Below are positions 44,072 to 56,819 of a stretch of 64,000 nucleotides of DNA, piece by piece. This DNA comes from Mauremys mutica (taxonomy: Eukaryota; Chordata; Testudines; Geoemydidae). Both the position numbers and the translations under genes were made by a program. The notes under the pieces were generated by a model. That model was not told where the DNA came from and did not search any database. It saw only the letters and a program-made list of their open reading frames with translations. The stretch lies in the NCBI RefSeq assembly GCF_020497125.1, contig NC_059079.1, positions 10,373,553 through 10,437,552 of the forward strand. Reading direction: 5' to 3'. Every line of letters begins with the position of its first letter. Position 1 is the first letter of the stretch.

Positions 44072-46018
44072 GATAGGTCTGACCAAAAGCACCCCTGTAT
44101 TCACACCCTATACACTAATGCAATAATCTTTGTACAAAATATGCCTTGTGAGGTATTATTTGAAAACTAATAATTCACTAGTCGATAATATCATGGTAAA
44201 ATGTAAAGTTATGAAATCCTCCTGTATGATGTTCTTAGCATATGTTCAAAACCACACTCAGGCAGAAGCATCCTGAACGAAGAAAAGTGAATTTACCTCA
44301 ATTTACATATAAGTAGTAAACAGGGTCCTTGAGACACCAGGGAGAAAAAATTTGCATTTCAGCAACACAAGCGAGAAAAAAGAACATGGAGCCTCTTTCA
44401 CCATGAGACTCCATGTCACTCTCTTTACTGTTTGAATAAACTTTGTTCTGAAAGGTAATCCTAAAAAAAAAAAAAAAAAAAAATCCAGTTCAAAGGTTAA
44501 CTGGACAGGAAAAGAAAACCCCAAGCATTCTCTCTCTCTCTCTCACACACACACACCCCTAAGACAACAAAGGAACCAGCCCTTTGACTTTGGGGAGAGA
44601 GCCTTACCTGAGAACCTGGTCAGCGATGTCGCTGGGATCATGTGATAAGGATTTTGCCTTGATCTAAGTCTAGCTTCTTAAGTTTTAGCTAATAGAAAGC
44701 ATTTTATCTTTATTTTACTTGTAAGCATTTCTGACTTTAATACCTGATAGTTGAATTCACTTAAAACCCTATATTTGTTTGTTAATGAACTTGTTTTATT
44801 TCTTAATCTGAACCAATCCAGTTCTAGGTTTAAACTGAACTGTTTGGTAAATCCAGTTAAGGTAGCAAGCTGTTGAATATCGACTCTTTACAGGGGCAAC
44901 GGACCTTTAATATCAGAACTGTCCAGGAGAGGGCTGGACAGTGCAGAACACATGTTTTGGGGAAAATTCAGGACTGAGAGTGTGTTGGGGTCACCCTGCA
45001 AGTAGTAACCCAGGCTGGAGATAGCCAGAGCATGACTGGTGTGTTGCTGGCAGGCTGCTGGAGCCAGAGCTGCTGGACCAGGGCTGCAGCTATACACCAA
45101 CACTCAAGGTGTGACCTGCATGCTGGCAGGTTGGGAGCTGCAACAGCAAAGCAATGTGAGGCACCCAAAGTTGCAGGCCAGGCAGTGGCACAGCCCCTCA
45201 CTGGTGTGGACTGCACCCTGGAACATGATGGTAGGTGCATAGCAGAAGCCTTCAGCCATGGGCACCTGAGAATAGGCGTTCACCCCACACAAGCCCTGAG
45301 CAGGTTAATGTGGGCCAGAAGGGGCCAAATAACCATATATGCTGCACCTGGAGGGGAGCCAGGGATTGATAAAGTCTAATTGCATACAAAGCCCAACTGA
45401 AGGAGGAGCTGGACTAGGATTATAAAGACAGGAAGCAGAGAGCAGGAGGCAGCTAGAGGGAAGAGGCCTGTAGCCACTCTCCAGAAGGATAGGGAGCTGA
45501 TCAGGACAAAGAGGCAGCCCAAGGGAGAGTAAGCCCTGAGATCCTGCCCTGGACTAGGGAGTCTGGCAAGAGACCGAGAGGGGTGAAGCAGCCATAGAGA
45601 GCAGGGGAAGCTCTGGTGGTAAACCCAGAAATAGACAGAGGCGAGGTAGGAAGGAGCCCAGGGAAACAGAAACAGGGACTGAGACTGAGCAGACCTGGAT
45701 TGCTGGTCCCAGGGCTAGAACCCAAGAGTTGTGGGCAGGCCTGGGTTTCCCACTGGGAAATGACACAGGACCTAGAGGTGAAATGGAGGAATATCTGAGG
45801 TAGCAGCTAGACAGCTAATCTGGTTGGAGTTTGATACCGCAGAAGGAGGGGACTGTACAGCGACCTGGCTGGAGGGCTGATTCACAAAGAGAGGGGGCAC
45901 AATAGCGTGAACAGCCATTGACAGCTTTCACCCCGTATGGTGCCCCCTAATTACCAGACCTAGCCACAAGGAGGCAAACCTGTGGTGAGAGGGGGGGGCT
46001 CCTTTACAGCACCCTACA
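44072..46018 (+). mobile_element. LTR interrupted by a second LTR
   Basis: Sequence from about 44072 (GGTCTGACCAAAAGCACCCC) to 45218, resuming at 46015 and ending CCCTACA at about 46018, resembles an LTR in + orientation. It has an AATAAA at about 44436 and a TC/AC microsatellite at 44530-44556. The final GCACCC is like the end of the LTR at 52388-53844 (GCTGCACCCTGGGATC). An A run (44463-44483) interrupts it. The left boundary is approximate and I could not confirm its own target duplication. Confidence 0.5.
45219..46008 (+). mobile_element. Solo LTR (790 bp) nested in an older LTR
   Basis: It begins TGGAACATG and ends CTCCTTTACA between perfect 6-bp duplications GCACCC (45213-45218 and 46009-46014). 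A TATAAA box is at 45421-45426, placing transcription on +. Purine-rich, GGAGGAG-like sequence follows. No internal retroviral region. The short frames inside are not genes. Confidence 0.75.
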
Positions 46019-46019
46019 A

Positions 46020-49000
46020 ATAAGGGAGTTACTGTACACACACTAGGACTGTGAAACCAGCTCTTCGTGTTAGCATCATCATTAACATGCATATATGGAG
46101 AGGCAGTCCCCGCTAGGTCATGTAACAGCAGGGAAAATAAACTCCCCCCACCAGCCCCATAGCAGCTCCACACCTGCTCCTGCAAAGCAGAGACCTGGTT
46201 CTCCATTGCCTTTAATCTCAGTCAGTCATTTACACCTCTGAAAGTAAGTACATGGGGGTGTGAAGTGCTACCAAGGAGGAAGTTAGCATTTTATACCCAC
46301 TCTGTACAGGTGTAAGAGACTGCACAAGGTGCAAGACCATGGAGAAACAAACAGTGTATTGCTCCTCCATTTCTCCCCTGCACTCAGATGGTGCACAGCT
46401 GGGTTACTCCAAAAAGAAAAGAGTGTTAGCACGTATAGCGTTATTTCTATATACCCCAGGTCAGACTTGGGCATTTTGTAAATTAATATAGATGAGCCTG
46501 ATTCATCCCTATTATAACTGCACTGAAATCAATGGAGTTACAACAGGAGTGAAGTGGGATCCCCTCTTCTAAAGAAATAAAAATGTTAGCAGGTCTGAGT
46601 CTTCTCATTTACACCTGTTTTACAACCCTACATCAATATAGTCAGCCATGCTGTAAATAAGAGTAGAACCAGGCCCAAGGTCTGACAATCTATGATTGTA
46701 GAGGGAGCTTTGGATATTAACTGACAGGTATAATGTCCATTTAAAGAAAATACATTCCTTAATTAGCCTTGTCCAGCTGTAAATTTCCAGCGATATTATT
46801 TTGTGCAATCAGTTGACACAGACCTATCAGAAAATTTTCCACTCACTAAATGCCTTCTATAAAAATAAATCTGATTATGGTCTGACCAGAAATAGGTGCC
46901 TAAAATTACTGTCAAAACAACAGAATCAAAAGGATGAGTTGGCTTCCTCTCTCTATTTTCTGCTCTATTTATCTTGCTCACTCCTATGTAAACTCACTAT
47001 TACAAACTCTGCTAATGCCACTGTTTGCAAGAGCTATCCTCACAATTCATGCAAACATGTTTATACAGGTGGTACATCATTTCACTCAGAATGGATACTA
47101 CCAATCTGAGTAAAAACTACAGGAAAGGACAACATTACAAAAGGGATTCATAAAGCGAGAGTGAGATGCACAGTAAACAAGCAATTTGGCACTTGGTTGT
47201 AAAGTCAAATGGGAAAGTGTTCTTTTTAATCACCAAATAAGACAAGACAATTTCTAAACTGGAAAATGCATAATAAACAGAGTTAAGCAGAATAATAATA
47301 AAAATAAAATAATCATAATCATAAAAAGAGACACAACCACTTGGTAAGGGAAAGTGTTTTAATGGGTCCATCAGACCTCACACAGATGCCAATCCACCAC
47401 TACTTGTTTCTCAAAATGTTTCTCTCTATATACATCTGGGAAGGGCTCCACACCCGACTGGTAGTCAAAGGAGAACAAGTCAGTTACCATGGCACTAAAA
47501 CATGCAGTAACTGCAGAATATCCTCTACTCTGTTCAGCACCCAGGAGGACTACCACCAATCTATGGGCCAAATGGGGCAGAAGCAACAAGATCCTCCTTC
47601 AGACTCAGACATACACTGCAAAAGCAGTGTTAACATGATTATAATGCCAAAAACAGTCCTAAACAGAGAGAGACTTTGTGCATTTTATTCTCTCATTCCC
47701 TGCAGTCGGAATAACCTGTAGTTAATATTATTTTATACATATTGGTAATTCACATATGTGTACATCTCTATCTCACACACACACACACACACACAGCCCT
47801 TGCCCACTTCCCTCCACCACTCCTGTCCCAAAGGAACTACAGAATGATCTCTGCAATTTTCTGAAGAAGCCAGTATTGAGATGACAATCAGTCACTTTAT
47901 ACTCTAGCACTAGTGCAAATCTGTAAGTTGTTTTGCCACTGTTCAGGGACAGTTAGAATTTGGCATTATGGCATGAAGAAATCCAACATCATCATCCCTT
48001 CCTTTCATAATGTAGTGGGCACAGTAGTTTTGAGTGGTATGTAGTATGAAGTTTGTTTCAATGAATAAAACACCACAGCCCCAAAACACATCAGATCCCT
48101 CTGTTCCCCTCAAGGCTGCCCCTCTCTGAGAATTCTAATGCTCATTCCTTCTTTGTTTCATTTCAATTTCCAAAATATAAATTAGATAATGAGCCAAAGG
48201 GTATCTGACGCATTAGCAATCAGCTGATGGACTTATTAGTCCAGGTGAAAGTACATGACAAGCACAATACATGCCAGAGGTCACTTGAATACATCTGTGT
48301 GGGTCATGGGAACAATGACACGATCTGAAGAGGGGAATTCCGATCTGGAAATTTCTTAGGCTGGAACATGGCAAAGCCCAACCTGTGACAAAAGCCAAGG
48401 AGCCCAATAAGACAGCCAGGGGCTCTGAAGGCTACGTCTACCTTATAAATGGTGCTACTGAGTTTGTGACCAGTTAGTAACATGATTGGCCCTGAACATG
48501 GTTTGTGCCCTCAAACATAGTTAATATTTTTAATAACCATGGGAACTAACCAAGTGTCGCCCTTACCAGCAGCCTAGGCTGACACAGATGTCTTCCTGCA
48601 ACTAGGTCATAATGGTTATATTTCTTTGCAGATGAGACTTCCGGACCTCTCAGCTTTCCATGTGGCAGGACATCCCAAAATGCACCATGCTATGTATAGT
48701 TGCTCTTTGTCCACCCTCTAGCGCTCTGTCCCCTATGGATCCCCTCTTTTTAGTTCCACAGATTTTCCCAGAATGCACAAAAAAAAGTAGGGAGTGTGGT
48801 AGGTGATAATAACGTACTGGAATCTGCATTCTGCTTCTTCCCTCTTTTTGTCATATGGCCCTGGATGAGATATTGGAATGATTTTACAAGAGTTATTTTG
48901 CTGAAGTGAACCAAGAAAGAGCAAATACATTGCATTCATATTCACTATGCAAAAAGATAGTCCAAGTACCACGGCAAGAGATGTTGTAGCTTGTAATAAG

Positions 49001-49430
49001 GTTAAATGCAACCTTGGTATAAGCAGGAACAACTGCAGTCAGTGGAGCTTACATTAAGGTTGAATTTGGCTCATACTTCTCAGTGGAGTACAGCATGAGT
49101 CTTATAATGAGATAACAAAGGGATTGAGGGTGATTAACTATAAACAGAAATAAATCTTGCAGGCCAACTGCTTAACTGTGCAAACACAAAAGTGCCCTGC
49201 TCAGCAAGTTTAAGTTGTTAGATCAATACAATAGTGCCCAAGACATAAGCAGATACATATTTAAAATAGGACAATTGTATTGTTGAGGCAAAACCATTAA
49301 TTTACAGGGTTTCTGACTGAAAGACTAAAAACACCCATGCCTTGTACATGTAATCACTTTTATTTTGCCTGCAAATTTTTTTATATACGTCTTAATGTAA
49401 AGAAAAGCTGTTAACTTATGTAAGGGATAG
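46020..49430. other. No gene recognised
   Basis: 46490-46690 holds degenerate palindromic repeat pieces (CTGATTCATCCC...AATCAATGGAGTTAC). A CA microsatellite lies at 47773-47795. The longest frame (126 codons, 47341-47721, +) has no recognisable domain and mixed composition, and I do not call it. Confidence 0.4.
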
Positions 49431-49434
49431 CTCA

Positions 49435-49625
49435 GTGCTGGAGCGATAGCTCAGTGGTTTGATCATTGGCCTGCTAAACCCAGGGTTGTGAGCTCAATCC
49501 TTGAGGGGGCTGCTTAGGGATCTGGGGCAAAAATCAGTCCTTGGCCCTGCTAGTGAAGGCAGGGGGCTGGATTCGATGACTTTTCAGGGTCCCTTCCAGT
49601 TCTATGAGATAGGTATATCTCCATA
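49435..49625 (+). mobile_element. tRNA-derived SINE (tortoise Pol III / Cry I type)
   Basis: A box TAGCTCAGTGG is at 49447-49457 and a degenerate B box GAGCTCAATCC at 49490-49500. The tRNA-unrelated body (GGGATCTGGGGCAAAAATCAG, CTGGATTCGATGAC) and the end GAGATAGGTATATCTCC follow. A partial duplicate of the A-box region (GGATAGCTCAGTGCTGG, about 49425-49441) sits immediately upstream. Same family as 18448-18630. Confidence 0.9.
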
Positions 49626-50412
49626 TATTATTATGTAAAAGAAGAGGTTGTATTTTATTTAATTAAACATAAGGGATTATTATTCTGCTTCTGAAAAAAA
49701 ATACATACTATAATTTTTTGTGATCATTCCACATTAAAATACATCTTTGTGTTTTTATTAAAGAAATATAGTAATAATGACAATACTAAGCACTTACATA
49801 CCAAGATAGGGCAAAACTGGAATCTCTAATCTGAATCCCCTTGAATTTTGAGGGGCTTTGGGTTCAAATCCCTAGATCCCAACCAGTCTCTATGGTTTTA
49901 ACTCTAAGTTGAAGGGGATTGTTTTCCAGTTCCAGATTGGATGCAGTCTAAATCTCATGAGACCAGTCAAAAATGGCAGAGATATTACATGATCAGCTGA
50001 TTTTATATTTCTGCCAATTTTGATTGAAATCTCATGAAAATGGCTAGACTATAACCTCACCCATAGCCCTGAATCAGCCTCAGGCCAACCCCCGGAACCT
50101 CAACCCATACCTTTTCAGATCCAGATATCACCTTCTCAGCCCATCGCTACTTATATAACACTTTGTATTTGCAAAGCATTGAATAAACATTAACTAATTG
50201 AGTTTGCTAATGAATGTCAGTATTAAGGGTAAACAGAAGTATTTATACAGATTGGCCCTAGACCCACAGATTTACATTTTCACCTACCGAAAAAATATAC
50301 AAAAAGCTACTTTCCAGTTCTGACTTGTTTTCTTAGTTTATATCCCTACTACATTTTATATATAGTCATTCAAAATTATGCCATTTACTTAGAAGGGTTT
50401 AATATATGTGAG

Positions 50413-50701
50413 GCACTGTTGCCAACTCTCACAATTTTATCATGAGTCTTTTGATATTTGGGGGTTTTAAGTTCCTATTGTCATTCTATTATGTGAAAAT
50501 GTCAAGTAATTTAAAAAAAATTAGTACATTTCTAGCTCATGGTTGTGGAGAAAAAGCTTGTAAATGTGAACCAGAAAAGCTCAAAAAACAGAACACACAC
50601 ACACACAAAAAGAGACAGACCCTCAAAATTATTATTTTTTAAAATCTTGGGATACATACACCAATCTCATGATTTTTTAATGCTTGGGGTTGGCAGTCCA
50701 G
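50413..50701. mobile_element. MITE-like repeat, TGTTGCCAACTC ends
   Basis: The left end CACTGTTGCCAACTCTCACA and right end GGGGTTGGCAGTCCAG are diverged inverted repeats. A CA run (50587-50601) lies inside. Same family as 9398-9690. Probably hAT-derived; the 8-bp duplication is not clear. Confidence 0.5.
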
Positions 50702-50704
50702 GTG

Positions 50705-52380
50705 ATGAAGTGAACTAGGACTGGAACCACCTTCAGAGCCAGAGGAAGAAATTCCGCTATCCCTGCTTCCACCTGTGATTCATCAGTGTTTAAAGAAGTG
50801 GAGTTTGTTTGGGAGGTGGAAGAGTTAAGTCTACTTAACCTGATGCCCTTGCCTGGGTGTGACCAGAGAAGAAATTCAGAGACTGCCCAGACAACGTCCC
50901 AGTGAGAACTTCAGTGTAGACAGCTGAGGAAGCTGTATTTTGAAGCTCTCTGTTTCTCTTGATGTGTGTGTCAAACAGCTATTTAAAAAATTGAGTCACA
51001 GTCCTCAGAGGTATTAAGTTACAGGTTTGATTTAACAAAAATACACAGCACCAAAGAGAGGACTCAGTTACAAAGGAAAACTCCTATTGTACTCTACATA
51101 CTCAGATTTAATTGGTTTTGTACTATTCTTCCCTCTCTGTCCCATGCTGGGCACTCCTTAGCCAAGGTTCAACGAGACAAATACCTCTGCCCAGAAAATG
51201 CCAATGCTGCTTCCTGAACAAGGAGCAAGACGGTGCTGATTTACAGGACCACCTGCTTCTTCTCCCTAAGAAAGGCCCCTCTGGGACACCTACTGTTCAC
51301 CTTGGCTCAGCAGCTTAGCCCATGTTAGCTTTCCCTAAAGGATTTACTTAAGATGTAGAAGTTGTGGGACTCTCCTTGAACTGCAGTGTGATTAAAACCA
51401 GTTGTGTGTGACTTACAGAAGATGACTGGTTATCAATACTCTGACCATTCACAGTACAGTCAGAGAAATGGCATACCTCCGAAAACAGCCTGGGTCCTCT
51501 CAAACACCCATCCTTCCCTCTGCAGGGCCACTAGAATAGCCACTTACAAACTGTTGGCAGTGACTCTTCTACATTCACTGTCACTATACAAACCACTACA
51601 CAGGTTACGGATGACAATAATGCTACATAAATAATCAATAAAATACAGAGTACAAAAAAAAAATAAGAAGCCCGGCTCTGCCACTAACTTCCTTTTTGAC
51701 ATTTAACGTCTCTTCCTCCCCACTTTCCTCCCCTGTAAAATTTGAATAACATTATTTAACTACTTCACAGGGGTGCTGTGGGGATGTATTAGCTAAAGTT
51801 TGTGCTGTGTTTTGAAGAGGAACTGTTCTATGCAGTGTTCACTAGTAGCTAGCTTGCCTTTCAGGGCAGCATAGAAGGTCCCTCTCTTCACTAATTGTAG
51901 GTATTACTCATACTTAGCACTTTTGTTTACTGTTTTCCCATTTTCAAAGACACGGTGGGTTTTTTTCCCCTCTGTGACATGTATTTTTCCCCCCCTTTAC
52001 CAGACTACTTTTGCCTGTTATTTTTCTTCACCTATCAGGTTCTTTCCTGCCACAGCAATATTTGGGAAACTACCATTAAGGAAAGGCCTTAGCTTATTTG
52101 TTTAATAAAACTACTGGCTTGATTTATATTTAATCAGGAACATGGTTGTTCATTCTTATGTCCCTGGAGCCTAGATGTTTTTTCATTCTCATGACCCAAA
52201 GAGTTTTTGATGCTGCAACAATGAGATGTGGGTTTTTTTGTTTGTTTTTTTATACCCTTTCTTTTTGCTATGTGGGTCAATTTGTTCTTTTGTCAGTCAT
52301 GATCTTGGTCATTTTGATTTTCTCTCTAGATATCAAATGAGAGGGGCCTAGTTTTGATAACTAGAGTTAAACTGATGTAA
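50705..52380. other. No gene recognised
   Basis: No definable repeat or exon-like sequence. Short frames only. Confidence 0.4.
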
Positions 52381-52552
52381 ATCCACTTGTGATGTTCTAT
52401 ACCTTGGGGGAGCACTCTGCAACCCCCATATTCCTAATTTACATATAATTGTGATATTGCATATAAAGCATGCCATATAAGATATCAGGGGAAAGGTTAT
52501 GGTCTGCTGAAAGTCACTGTTCTATCTAAATATGTATATCATTAGTGTATAT

Positions 52553-52863
52553 CAGGGGTCGGCAACCTTTCAGAAGTGGTGTGCCAAGTCTTCATTTATT
52601 CACTCTAATTTAAGGTTCCGTGTGCCAGTAATACATTTTAATGTTTTTAGAAGGTCTCTTTCTATAAGTCTATAATATATAACTAAACTATTGTTGTATA
52701 TAAAGTAAATAAGGTTTTTAAAATGTTTAAGAAGCTTCATTTAAAATTAAATTAAAATGCAGAGCCCCCCGGACCGGTGGCCAGGACCTGGGCAGTGTGA
52801 GTGCCACTGAAAATCAGCTTGTGTGCCACCTTTGGCACGCATGCCATAGGTTGCCTACCCCCG
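52553..52863. mobile_element. hAT MITE, CAGGGGTCGGCAAC family, 311 bp
   Basis: The ends CAGGGGTCGGCAACC and GGTTGCCTACCCCCG are inverted. The perfect 8-bp duplication GTGTATAT is at 52545-52552 and 52864-52871. AT-rich interior. Inserted into the LTR. Confidence 0.88.
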
Positions 52864-53148
52864 GTGTATATGAAGTTATGAGAATTGTGTTGTATGGTTG
52901 TCACTAAAACATGCTGTAAGTTGGGGAATCAGCCAGATATTAGCTCCCCAGAGATATCAAGGAAAGTAATCAATGCCCGGGTGGGTGTCAAACCACCATC
53001 AACACCCATTGTCCAGTAAGGGAGTTACAATTCAATGATTCATCTGCATAAGGCCACACCAGGGGAATTGCTCAACCTTGCCCGGGGACTCAGCCATGCC
53101 AACCAGACATTCCTGGACCTATGTCCTCCAAGCACATGAGACTGAGGG

Positions 53149-53155
53149 TATAAAA
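53149..53155 (+). promoter_or_regulatory. TATA box of the LTR
   Basis: TATAAAA, about 400 bp before the LTR's AATAAA (53546-53551). Confidence 0.5.
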
Positions 53156-54528
53156 CACAGTGACCCCATGCTTGGCCCTTTTCTCCTCCCTCCACCTACA
53201 CTGCAAGCAACAAAGACACTCAGAAGACTGAAGACTCCAATAGGGAAGACTGGCTCAGGTTTGAATTATGAACTGCAATATCCAATGGGGTGAGAAAATC
53301 TGCTTAATCTAGATGTTGCCCCGTGTAATAGGGTTGAGAGTTTAGACTGCGTGCTTATATATTTTATTTTATTTTGGTAACTAACTCTGACTTTTTGCCT
53401 ATCACTTAAAATCTATCTTTTGTAGTCAAACTTGTTTTACTGTTTTTCTTTACCAGTGAGTTTGCCTGAAGTGTTTGGTATATCTGCTCAGGTTTACAAA
53501 GGCTGGTGTGTATCCACTTTCCATTGATGAAGTGGCAAACCAACTAATAAACTTGCACTGTTCATCTTGAGCAGTGCAAAATGGTATATTCCTGAGGTAC
53601 ACGGCTGGGAACTGGAGGGATTCAGCTGCTGCCTTTCTCTCTGAGATTCATGAGTAGCTCTGGGAACATTCATGCCATCTAGCTGGCTGTGGGGCTCCAC
53701 ATGTGGTTATGCTGAGTCATAACAGAGCCTGGAGGGGTTTGCTGCTTGTCACTAGCAAAGCATTGTGAGAGACAGCCCAGGCGGGAGAGTTAAAGGGGCA
53801 CTTCAGTCCCACAGTCCCAGGCTGCACCCTGGGATCATGTCTCACCACTGACTTCAATAGAGTTACGGCTCATATATAGTGGTACGAGGGCAGAATCAGG
53901 CCCAGTTTATCTTCAGAATCATGCATAACTACTGCATACATTTGTTAAAATAGGGAACTGTTTCTTTTTGAGAAAAGTTTGTAGCAGCATTTAATCTAGA
54001 GTAGGTTTTTATAAAGAATTTATCAGAAATATACTGAGAATTTGAAGCTGCGGGAACAGATGACTCTCTCATCCAACATGCATAATTATCTTCTTGGCGA
54101 AGTGTATAATTAACATTAAAATATTACAGTTTACAATTATATTAAGCACTATGACATTCTATTTTTATCTCTTTAAAAAGAAAAATTAACTTAGTTATCA
54201 GCATTACTTCTTGGAGTCTCCTCCCCATCAGGTGTGCTCCATAGTAACACTATCATTCCAGTGACAACTAATGCAAATGGCTTTTTAAAGTATTACATAT
54301 TTGCCTTCCAGGCAACTACAGCTGGATTGCTTTTTTTAAAAACGGAAACAGCTATTCAGCTTAATTAGTGGTTGTCAAGTTTCAATTTGCCAGCATCCTT
54401 TCCACAAAAACAGAATGACATTACTATACCTTATTCACAGCTGTGCATGAGTGCTGGAGAATGTCTCTCTCTCTCTCTCTAACAGTCATCAAAGCTATTA
54501 ATACCCGCTAAAGGTCTAGTCAGTTTAG

Positions 54529-54623
54529 CATTGGGAAAACTTCTGTTAGTGGAATAAACGGTACACTTCTAGAACCTTCAGGAAAGTGTACCGTTTATTC
54601 CATTAACAGAAGTTTTCCCAGTG
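54529..54623. repeat. Near-perfect hairpin, 40-bp arms
   Basis: The left arm 54529-54568 and right arm 54584-54623 match as inverted repeats at 38 of 40 positions, separated by 15 bp. The arm begins CATTGGGAAAACTTCTGTTA. No target duplication is obvious. It may be a very small fold-back MITE; an RNA hairpin gene cannot be excluded. Confidence 0.8.
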
Positions 54624-54718
54624 TCTGTTTGGCTGCATCCTGAAATCATGTTGGAGTCTAAATATCCTTTGTCCACCTGAATATTTGCCTTTCAATCTGA
54701 TGCCCAATTTAAAATCTA

Positions 54719-55297
54719 GGGGTTAGTCTACACTTGAAATGCTACAGTAGCATAGCTGTGCCACTGTCACTTCAGCATAGCCACTCACTACAGCAACAGG
54801 AGAGGCTCTCCTGTCAGTGTAGTTAATCCACCTCCCTAAGAGGTGGTAGCTAGGTTGACGGAAGAATTCTTTCATTGGCTTAGAACTGTCTACATGGGGG
54901 CTAGAGCGGCTCTATTATCTCGTTCAGGTATGTGGATTTTTCACACCTCTGAGCAATGTATCTGGGTCGACTTAACTTTTGAGGGTAGACCTAACCTTTC
55001 TTTCAATGGAGAATTAAAAATAGTTTCTGGATTGGTGTATACTGAAAAGTTACATTGCCGTACCTATGCCTCTCAGGGGTGTGAAAAATCCACACCCCTG
55101 AGAGACGTAGTTAAGCCGACCTAGCCCCTGGTGCAGATAGTGCTAGGTTGATGGATGAAATCTACCACTGACCTAGCTACCACTTTTCAAAGAGTGGGAT
55201 TACCTACAATGATGGGAAAACCCCTCCCATCGCTGTATGTATCTATAATGAAGTGCTGCAGCTGTGCCACTGCAGCATTTTAAGTATAGAGAGCCCC
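54719..55297. mobile_element. Larger Harbinger-like MITE, about 579 bp
   Basis: The left end GGGGTTAGTCTACACTTGAA and right end TTAAGTATAGAGAGCCCC are inverted. The similarity continues inwards (AATGCTACAGTAGCATAGCTG against CAGCTGTGCCACTGCAGCATT). Internal palindromes include AGGGGTGTGAAAAATCCACACCCCT (55075-55099). Related to the MITE at 2285-2507. The target duplication is unclear. Confidence 0.6.
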
Positions 55298-55335
55298 AGT
55301 TATCAACTGCTGAAACTCCTTGCTTGTTTTATAAT

Positions 55336-56215
55336 TTTCAAGGTTCCTTCCCCACTCTGAACTCGGGGGTACAGATGTGGGGACCTGCATGAGAACCTCT
55401 AAGCTTAACTACCAGCTTAGATCTGGTTTTGCTGCCACCACCCAAATTATTTAGGAGTCATTTGGGAAACTGTCTACCTCCCCCACAGAATATCTCCCTC
55501 CCAAGTACTATAACCCTTCCCTGGGTAGCCTTGAGAGACTTCACCAATTTCCTGGTGAACACCGATCCAAACCCTAGGATCTTAAAACAAGGAGAAATTA
55601 ACCATTTCCCCTCCTTTCCCTGCACCAATTCCTGGTGAGTCCAGATCCAATCCCCTTGGATCTTAAAAACAAGGAAAAAATCAATCAGGTTCTTAAAAAG
55701 AAGGCTTTTAATTAAAGAAAGGTAAAAATCATCTCTGTAAAATCAGGATGGAAAATAACTTTACAGGGTAATCAGATTCAAAGAGCCCAAACGGAACCCG
55801 CTCTAGCCTTAGGTTCAAAGTTACAGCAAACAGAAATAAACACTCTAGCAAAAGTAACATTTACAACTTGAGGAAACAAAGATAAAACTAACACGCCTTG
55901 CCTGGCTGTTACTTACAAGTTTAAAATATGAAAGACTTGTTCAGAAAGATTTGGAGAGCCTGGATTGAGGTCCGGTCCCTCTTAGTCCCAAGAGCGAGCA
56001 ACCCCCAACACAAAGATCACACAAACAAAAGCCTTCCCCCCACCAAGATTTAAAAGTATCTTGTCCCCGTATTGGTCCTTTGGGTCAGGTGTCAGCTAGG
56101 TTACCTGAGCTTCTTAACCCTTTACAGGTAAAAGTATTTTGGTGTCTCTTGCCAGGAGGGATTTTATAGCATTGTACACAGGAGGGCTGTTACCCTTCCC
56201 TTTATAGGTATGACA
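55336..56215 (-). mobile_element. Solo LTR, 880 bp
   Basis: On the - strand it runs from TGTCATACCTATAAAGGG to CCTTGAAA (expected CCTTGACA). The 5-bp duplications ATAAT (55331-55335) and ATCAT (56216-56220) match at 4 of 5. I recognise the sequence GGTTCCTTCCCCACTCTGAAC as a common turtle LTR. An ATTAAA poly(A)-type signal is present on - near 55715. No internal region. Confidence 0.75.
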
Positions 56216-56220
56216 ATCAT

Positions 56221-56375
56221 GCTTATATTATTAATTATTATTATTAACCATTTTTATTAGGACAGCACCTACAGCCAACTGAGAATGGAATGGCAGTGTG
56301 CTGGCCATTGTACAAAAACGTAGCAAGGGACCATCCCTGCCCCAGAGTGTTTACAGTCTAAATAGACAAGACAAA
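56221..56375 (-). mobile_element. L2-like tail fragment, reverse orientation
   Basis: It starts with a TTATTATTATTA run and continues GGACAGCACCTACAGCCAAC, CCATCCCTGCCCCAGAGTG, the reverse complement of the pattern at 13556-13697. It adjoins the LTR. Confidence 0.5.
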
Positions 56376-56589
56376 CAAAGGGTGGAGGAAATGGATAACA
56401 TCGTTTTTGTGGTTTTTACCTTTTTTTTTAAAAAAAAACACATGACCTTTTTTCCTCTCTCCCCTGGCTGCTGTGTGAAAAATCCACATAAAGAGCAGGG
56501 GAAACTGACTAACTGAATGAAGACAAGGTGCTGTCCAATGCACAAATAAACAAACTGAACTTTAAAAAAAAGAAATGTTTTCTCTAATG

Positions 56590-56804
56590 CAGTCGTCCCC
56601 AACCTTTTAATCTGGCGCCCGCCAGACAAAGGACCGTGGCAGCGTTCGAGCATCCACTGAAATGCCGCCAAATTTCGGCAGCGATGCCTCTGGATGACAT
56701 CGCTTGTCAGCGGCAAGCAGCGTCATCCAGAGGCGTCGCCGCCAAAATGCTGCCGAATTTCGGCGGATGCTCAACCGCTGGCCAGGATGCATTGGGGACC
56801 CCTG
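56590..56804. mobile_element. hAT MITE, CAG...GTCCCCAAC family, 215 bp
   Basis: The ends CAGTCGTCCCCAAC and TTGGGGACCCCTG are inverted. The perfect 8-bp duplication CTCTAATG is at 56582-56589 and 56805-56812. The interior is palindromic: GCCTCTGGATGACATCGCTTG is mirrored by a CGTCATCCAGAGGC segment. Confidence 0.9.
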
Positions 56805-56819
56805 CTCTAATGTCTCTCT

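Larger units (their letters stand above)
52388..53844 (+). mobile_element. Solo LTR with a nested hAT MITE
   Basis: It starts TGTGATGTTC and ends GATCATGTCTCA, with perfect 5-bp duplications CCACT (52383-52387 and 53845-53849). TATAAAA at 53149-53155 and AATAAA at 53546-53551 give an ordinary U3-R layout on +. Removing the 311-bp MITE and one 8-bp duplication leaves an LTR of about 1138 bp. Confidence 0.85.

Noticed and set aside
47341..47721. 126-codon + frame as a host exon
   Set aside because: No domain, no convincing splice sites at its edges, and composition no different from its AT-rich surroundings.
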